From: Serpentinicella sp031432315
GTDB lineage: Bacteria; Bacillota; Clostridia; Peptostreptococcales; Natronincolaceae
Length of the DNA: 64,000 nucleotides
NCBI RefSeq assembly: GCF_031432315.1
Contig: NZ_JAVKGO010000001.1
Coordinates: 248,001-312,000, forward strand
Direction of reading: 5' to 3'
Under the pieces are notes generated by a model that saw only the letters and a list, made by a program, of their open reading frames with translations, did no database searches and had not been told where the DNA came from. Of this stretch, positions 60,272 through 64,000 are shown one piece after another (position 1 is the stretch's first letter; each line of letters opens with the position of its first letter). The position numbers and the translations under genes are program-made.

Positions 60272-61084
60272 TCAACTAACTTTTTGTTCCAATCTTAACT
60301 TATCAGCAACCATAGCAATGAACTCTGAATTTGTTGGCTTTCCTTTGTCATTGTTAACAGTATATCCAAATAAATTATCTATTGTATCTACTTTTCCTCT
60401 ACTCCAAGCTACTTCGATTGCATGTCGTATTGCACGTTCTACTCTACTAGGAGTAGTATTGAATTTTTTTGCTATAGCTGGATACAATTCCTTTGTTACA
60501 CCACTTAAAAGTTCAAGATTAGCTACTACCATAGTAATTGCTTCTCTCAAATATAAATATCCTTTTATATGAGCAGGTACACCAATTTCATGAATTATAT
60601 TTGTTATTTCCGCCTCTAAACTCCTATTGTTTTTAATAAGAGAATTGTTTTTGTTTGGATTCACTTGTATAGATTGGTTAGAATTATTAACATTTGTAGT
60701 AATACCTCTTACTACCTGCCTAACTCTTTCAATGAGAACATCAAAATCAAAAGGTTTTATAACATAATAATCTGCACCTAAAGTAATAGCTTCTTGTGTT
60801 ATTTTGTCTTGCCCTACTGCAGATAATACAATGATTTTGGGTTTGTTGGATAATCTTATCTTATTTAGCTTTTCTAAAACACCAATCCCATCAAGATGAG
60901 GCATAATAATATCTAATATTACAAGATCTGGCTCTTTTTCTTCAATTAGTTTGACTGCTTCTAAACCATCTTTTGCAATACCAGTAATATTAATATCCTC
61001 TTGCTTTTGTAGATACTCTACTAAAATATCACAAAAATCCTCATTGTCGTCTGCGATTAAAACATTAATTAATTGGTTATTCAC
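60272..61084 (-). CDS. spo0A: Sporulation master regulator Spo0A
   Basis: A 270-residue response regulator. Receiver domain with acidic pocket Asp12-Asp13, phosphoacceptor Asp58 in VILDIIMPHLDG and Lys in VIKPFDFD; a flexible Asn/Gln-rich linker (about 125-155); and the Spo0A DNA-binding domain with GVTKELYPAIAKKFNTTPSRVERAIRHAIE (in parts, about 195-225), which binds 0A boxes. GTG start with aggggggaa upstream. It controls entry into sporulation and follows spoIVB as in Bacillus. Confidence 0.98.
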   Translation of the reverse strand: MNNQLINVLIADDNEDFCDILVEYLQKQEDINITGIAKDGLEAVKLIEEKEPDLVILDIIMPHLDGIGVLEKLNKIRLSNKPKIIVLSAVGQDKITQEAITLGADYYVIKPFDFDVLIERVRQVVRGITTNVNNSNQSIQVNPNKNNSLIKNNRSLEAEITNIIHEIGVPAHIKGYLYLREAITMVVANLELLSGVTKELYPAIAKKFNTTPSRVERAIRHAIEVAWSRGKVDTIDNLFGYTVNNDKGKPTNSEFIAMVADKLRLEQKVS

Positions 61085-61129
61085 CGTAATTCCCCCCTGA
61101 TATTCACTTTTTTTTTTTCCTATTGTTAA

Positions 61130-61156
61130 CTATTCGACAATCAATATAACATTCCT
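61130..61156 (-). promoter_or_regulatory. Sigma-H promoter of spo0A
   Basis: On the minus strand GAAGGAATG (AGGAATG at 61156-61150), 11 bases, then GTCGAATAG (GAATAG at 61135-61130) agree with the sigma-H consensus RnAGGAwWW-N11/12-RnnGAATww. Confidence 0.8.
61131..61139 (-). promoter_or_regulatory. Spo0A (0A) box overlapping the spo0A -10
   Basis: TGTCGAA on the minus strand (61139-61133, within TGTCGAATA) matches the 0A-box core. It overlaps the -10 of the sigma-H promoter, so phosphorylated Spo0A should repress or time its own gene. Confidence 0.75.
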
Positions 61157-61229
61157 TCTCCCCTAATAAAATTATCTTAATTTTATTGCCATAATCGTTC
61201 TACTTTAAGAGCTAAATTTCAACAATAAT

Positions 61230-62528
61230 TTATGAAATTTTATCGAATATTCTCGATTGATCAATCATCCACTCGATATATAGTCCATATCCTCGAGTAG
61301 GATCATTAATGAGTACATGAGTAACTGATCCAATTAATTTATTATTCTGTATGATTGGACTTCCACTCATTCCTTGTACAATGCCACCAGTTTTATCCAG
61401 TAGTCTATCATCTGTAATTTCGATCACCATACTTTTAATACTAGGACTATTTTGAGGTGTAGCTTTTACAATCTCAATATCATAACGCTCTACCTTATTA
61501 TCTTCTGTAGTTGTTAATATATAAGCTGGGCCTTCTACTACTTCGTGTTGATAACCTATTGGAATCGAAGAGATCTTACTATCTGTTACCTCTCTTGTTA
61601 TTTCACCATATACACCAAATTCTGTATTCTGTTCTAATTTACCTAAAGGTTGCCGCACATCATAGAATATGCCTTTAAGTTCCCCTGGTTTTCCTTTTTT
61701 TCCTTGTTCAACTGACACTATTTTTGATCTTATTACTTCCCCGTCTTTTACAGAAAGTAAAGAACCAGTATCAGCATCGGTAATAGCATGACCAAGAGCA
61801 CCAAACTTTTTTGATTCCTCATGATAAAATGTCAAAGTACCTACACCAGCTGTTTTATCCCGAACCCAAAGTCCCAATCTATACTTTCCATCCTCACTTG
61901 ATTTTATAGGTTCAACCTTCACGTTGTAATAGTTATTATTTCTTTCTAGTTTTAAATTTACAATATTCCCATCGCTTTCTTCTAATAACTCTGTAACATG
62001 CAGTGAGTTTAAAACTTTAATATCATTAATTTTATGAAGTGTATCTCCTATTTTAATACCGTGTTCCTCGCCAATATTTCGTTTAACATGTTCATTATCA
62101 ATAATATCAGCTATGCCTACTACAAGTACTCCTTTAGTATTCATTCTAACACCAATGGATTGTCCTCCAGGTATTACATCTAACTGAGGTACAACATTTA
62201 CTCTAACATTTTTATATGGTACAAGCCCAAATAACTTTAATTGAATGTCGAAAGCACCTTCATCTATTGCTTCAAGCATCAATTGATTTTTTACACTTAC
62301 TATTTGATTTCTGAAAAAACTTTTTTTCTCATATTCGAAAATTTCATTTTGTTCAATTACACTATATGAAAAAGGAAATCTTGAATTTAGTATATGGCTA
62401 TTACCTAAGCTAATATTGTATTCCTCCGGAATTCTACCACTAAATTCATTAAACGCAATATAACCTGTTACAAATAACACAAAAATAAGCATAATACATG
62501 CAAATTTTTTAGTATTTTTTATTATCAT
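61230..62528 (-). CDS. spoIVB: SpoIVB serine peptidase
   Basis: A 432-residue S55 peptidase made in the forespore; it triggers pro-sigma-K processing in the mother cell. N-terminal membrane anchor (ACIMLIFVLFVTGYIAF, about residues 10-26), a PDZ domain (about 130-215; GEEHGIKIGDTLHKIND) and the peptidase domain with His in GALGHAITD and the catalytic Ser in VQGMSGSPIIQ. Located between recN and spo0A as in most spore formers. A sigma-F/G promoter is expected upstream but I could not place it. Confidence 0.95.
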   Translation of the reverse strand: MIIKNTKKFACIMLIFVLFVTGYIAFNEFSGRIPEEYNISLGNSHILNSRFPFSYSVIEQNEIFEYEKKSFFRNQIVSVKNQLMLEAIDEGAFDIQLKLFGLVPYKNVRVNVVPQLDVIPGGQSIGVRMNTKGVLVVGIADIIDNEHVKRNIGEEHGIKIGDTLHKINDIKVLNSLHVTELLEESDGNIVNLKLERNNNYYNVKVEPIKSSEDGKYRLGLWVRDKTAGVGTLTFYHEESKKFGALGHAITDADTGSLLSVKDGEVIRSKIVSVEQGKKGKPGELKGIFYDVRQPLGKLEQNTEFGVYGEITREVTDSKISSIPIGYQHEVVEGPAYILTTTEDNKVERYDIEIVKATPQNSPSIKSMVIEITDDRLLDKTGGIVQGMSGSPIIQNNKLIGSVTHVLINDPTRGYGLYIEWMIDQSRIFDKIS

Positions 62529-62604
62529 AGGTTCATCTCCCTATCAAACTTTAAAAATATTTTCATTAACATTAATTTGACCTTTTTCGGAGATGATTAT
62601 AATT

Positions 62605-62640
62605 AAAAAAAAATAAAAAAGATGTTATATACATCCTTTT
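62605..62640 (-). terminator. Terminator of recN
   Basis: GATGT-TATAT-ACATC with outer A/T pairing, followed on the minus strand by TTTTTTATTTTTTTT. It starts about 18 bases after the recN stop codon. Confidence 0.8.
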
Positions 62641-62657
62641 TATTTAAAAATTTCATA

Positions 62658-64000
62658 TTATATAGCTTTATTAGTAGCATTATCTATCAATTCTTTAGCA
62701 TGTTTAAGCGTAATGTCTGTTAATTTGCCTCCTAGAAGTCTGCCCACTTCATTTACTTTGCCTTCTTCATCTAACTTGATCACTTGTGTTTGTGTATTGT
62801 TTTTTGCTATTTTTTTCTCAATTAAAAAATGTTCTTCTGCCATAGATGCAATTTGTGGCAAGTGAGTGATACATATAACTTGGTGTGTGTTAGCAACTTT
62901 TTTTAACTTTTCCGCTACCACTTGTGCTGTATTTCCACTTATACCAGTGTCAACCTCATCGAAAATAAGGGTTTCTATATTATCAGCATCTGCTAATATG
63001 GTTTTAAAAGCGAGCATAATACGTGATATTTCTCCACCTGAAGCTATTTTTGTTAAAGGTTTTAAATCTTCTCCTATATTAGTAGAAATTAAGAATTCAA
63101 CTTGATCTAAACCTTTTTCTAAAAAGTAATATTCACCATTTTCAAATTTTTTATTATTAAAAGATATTTCAAAAGAAACATTGCCCATATTTAAAGTAGT
63201 CAATATATTAAGTAAGTCCTTCTCAAATTTTTTAGCAACTTTTTTTCTTATTTTGCTTATATTAGTTGCTAATTTAACTAAGGATTCTTTTTGCTCAAAA
63301 ATGTCCTTTTCATACGTTTTAATTTTTTCTTCACTCGATAATAATTCTTCTAACTCCTCACTTACCTGTTCACGGTAATTAAGAATCTCTTCAATGCTTG
63401 TACCATATTTCCTTTTAAGATTATTTATTAAATTTAGCCTTTCTTCAAATTGGTTTAATGTATTTCCATCAAATTCAACACTATCAGTATAGGCCCTCAT
63501 TTCTCTAGCTAAATCTTCTATCTTGTACTTAATTTCCTCCATACTTTCGTAGTATGTATTAAGGGAACTATCCAGATCTGAAATTGTAGCTAGACTTCTT
63601 GCGTTTCTTGATATCAAGTCTATAGCAGCAGTTGATTGGTGACCATTATATAAGTCATTACAAGCATTGTCTACGATCGAATGTATCTTCTCACTATTCG
63701 ATAAAATTCTTATATTTTCTTCTACCTTAATATCTTCACCAGTTTCAAGATAGGCTGAATCAATCTCATTCAGCTGAAATTGTAGCAAGTCAATTTTACG
63801 CTCTCGCTCCATCTTATCATTACAAATAGATTCTAACTCTTTGCAAAGCGTAACATAACTTTTATATCTAGTTTTATATTCCGACAAAGTTTTGGCTAGT
63901 TCATTTGTACCATATGCATCTAGCATATTAATATGATTTGTAGAATTAAGTAAAGATTGGTGTTCGTGCTGTCCGAGAACATCTATCAAATACTTAGATA
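62658..64000 (-). CDS. recN: DNA repair protein RecN, C-terminal part
   Basis: The frame is open to the window edge, so only about 447 C-terminal residues of this SMC-like repair ATPase (usually about 560) are seen. The Q-loop motif SKYLIDVLGQHEHQSLL starts near the edge; a long coiled coil follows; near the end are the ABC signature ASGGEISRIMLAF and Walker B ETLIFDEVDTGISG, then ITHLPQIASMA. Walker A lies outside. RecN is recruited to double-strand breaks. The TTG at 63989 that would start a shorter frame is internal Leu. Confidence 0.96.
   Translation of the reverse strand, partial: SKYLIDVLGQHEHQSLLNSTNHINMLDAYGTNELAKTLSEYKTRYKSYVTLCKELESICNDKMERERKIDLLQFQLNEIDSAYLETGEDIKVEENIRILSNSEKIHSIVDNACNDLYNGHQSTAAIDLISRNARSLATISDLDSSLNTYYESMEEIKYKIEDLAREMRAYTDSVEFDGNTLNQFEERLNLINNLKRKYGTSIEEILNYREQVSEELEELLSSEEKIKTYEKDIFEQKESLVKLATNISKIRKKVAKKFEKDLLNILTTLNMGNVSFEISFNNKKFENGEYYFLEKGLDQVEFLISTNIGEDLKPLTKIASGGEISRIMLAFKTILADADNIETLIFDEVDTGISGNTAQVVAEKLKKVANTHQVICITHLPQIASMAEEHFLIEKKIAKNNTQTQVIKLDEEGKVNEVGRLLGGKLTDITLKHAKELIDNATNKAI

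Overview
The window is AT-rich, densely coded DNA from a spore-forming, Gram-positive anaerobe of the class Clostridia. The evidence is the set of sporulation genes (spo0A, spoIVB, spoIIM, spoVS, gerW, dacF-type carboxypeptidases), the Firmicutes-type SOS boxes, strong Shine-Dalgarno sites with frequent TTG/GTG starts, and a gene order (ftsK-rimO-pgsA-recA-rny-spoVS; miaB-mutS-mutL-miaA-hfq-lexA; recN-spoIVB-spo0A) typical of Clostridia. A relative of the Alkaliphilus/Natronincola group is my guess from gene order only. No rRNA, tRNA, CRISPR array, prophage or complete insertion sequence was found.

Layout. 1-7.3 kb: a type IV pilus operon (pilB partial, pilT, pilC, two prepilins, pilD, pilM, pilN, pilO), broken by a large inverted repeat between pilD and pilM. 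7.5-15 kb: ftsK/spoIIIE, rimO, pgsA, recA, rny, spoVS. 15-25 kb: a run of housekeeping genes (PHP phosphatase, aminotransferase, rluB, GNAT, mnmM, carboxyltransferase, surE, RpiR regulator, histidine phosphatase, FAD enzyme) with one unrecognised Clostridia-type gene on the opposite strand (20.7-21.3 kb). 25-34.4 kb: cmk, miaB, then mutS, mutL, miaA, hfq and a PLP enzyme. From 34.5 kb most genes are on the minus strand: lexA, a tyrosine recombinase, a two-gene FAD/NAD redox module, a D,D-carboxypeptidase, a MazG-like protein, gerW and a DUF2953 protein. speE-speB (42.2-43.9 kb) are on the plus strand. Then, on the minus strand, come scpB-scpA, a site-2 protease, a DHH/CBS/nucleotidyltransferase fusion, dacF, pdp, deoB, xerD, spoIIM, nudF, a DUF3866 protein, a MraY-like and a GT2 glycosyltransferase, steB and steA. 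recX is alone on the plus strand, followed by spo0A, spoIVB and recN (cut by the window end).

How the genes work together. recA and lexA both carry SOS boxes beside sigma-A type promoters, so a classical SOS circuit is encoded; recN, recX, mutS/mutL and xerD are further DNA maintenance genes. spo0A has a sigma-H type promoter whose -10 overlaps a Spo0A box, the expected autoregulated sporulation switch. The pilus genes form a complete inner-membrane assembly platform with motor ATPases and peptidase, but no outer-membrane secretin, as expected for a Gram-positive.

Most unusual points: rny (RNase Y) has no ATG/GTG/TTG at its proper start and appears to begin at ATC; recA has its Shine-Dalgarno 21 nt from the ATG with a hairpin between; two related inverted-repeat elements (about 191 bp and 48 bp) sharing the end TGAGGAAATTG lie upstream of mutS and rluB; a 100-bp inverted-repeat region splits the pil operon; and one conserved-looking gene of unknown function has an RNase HII-like N-terminal motif and a C-terminal Cys cluster.
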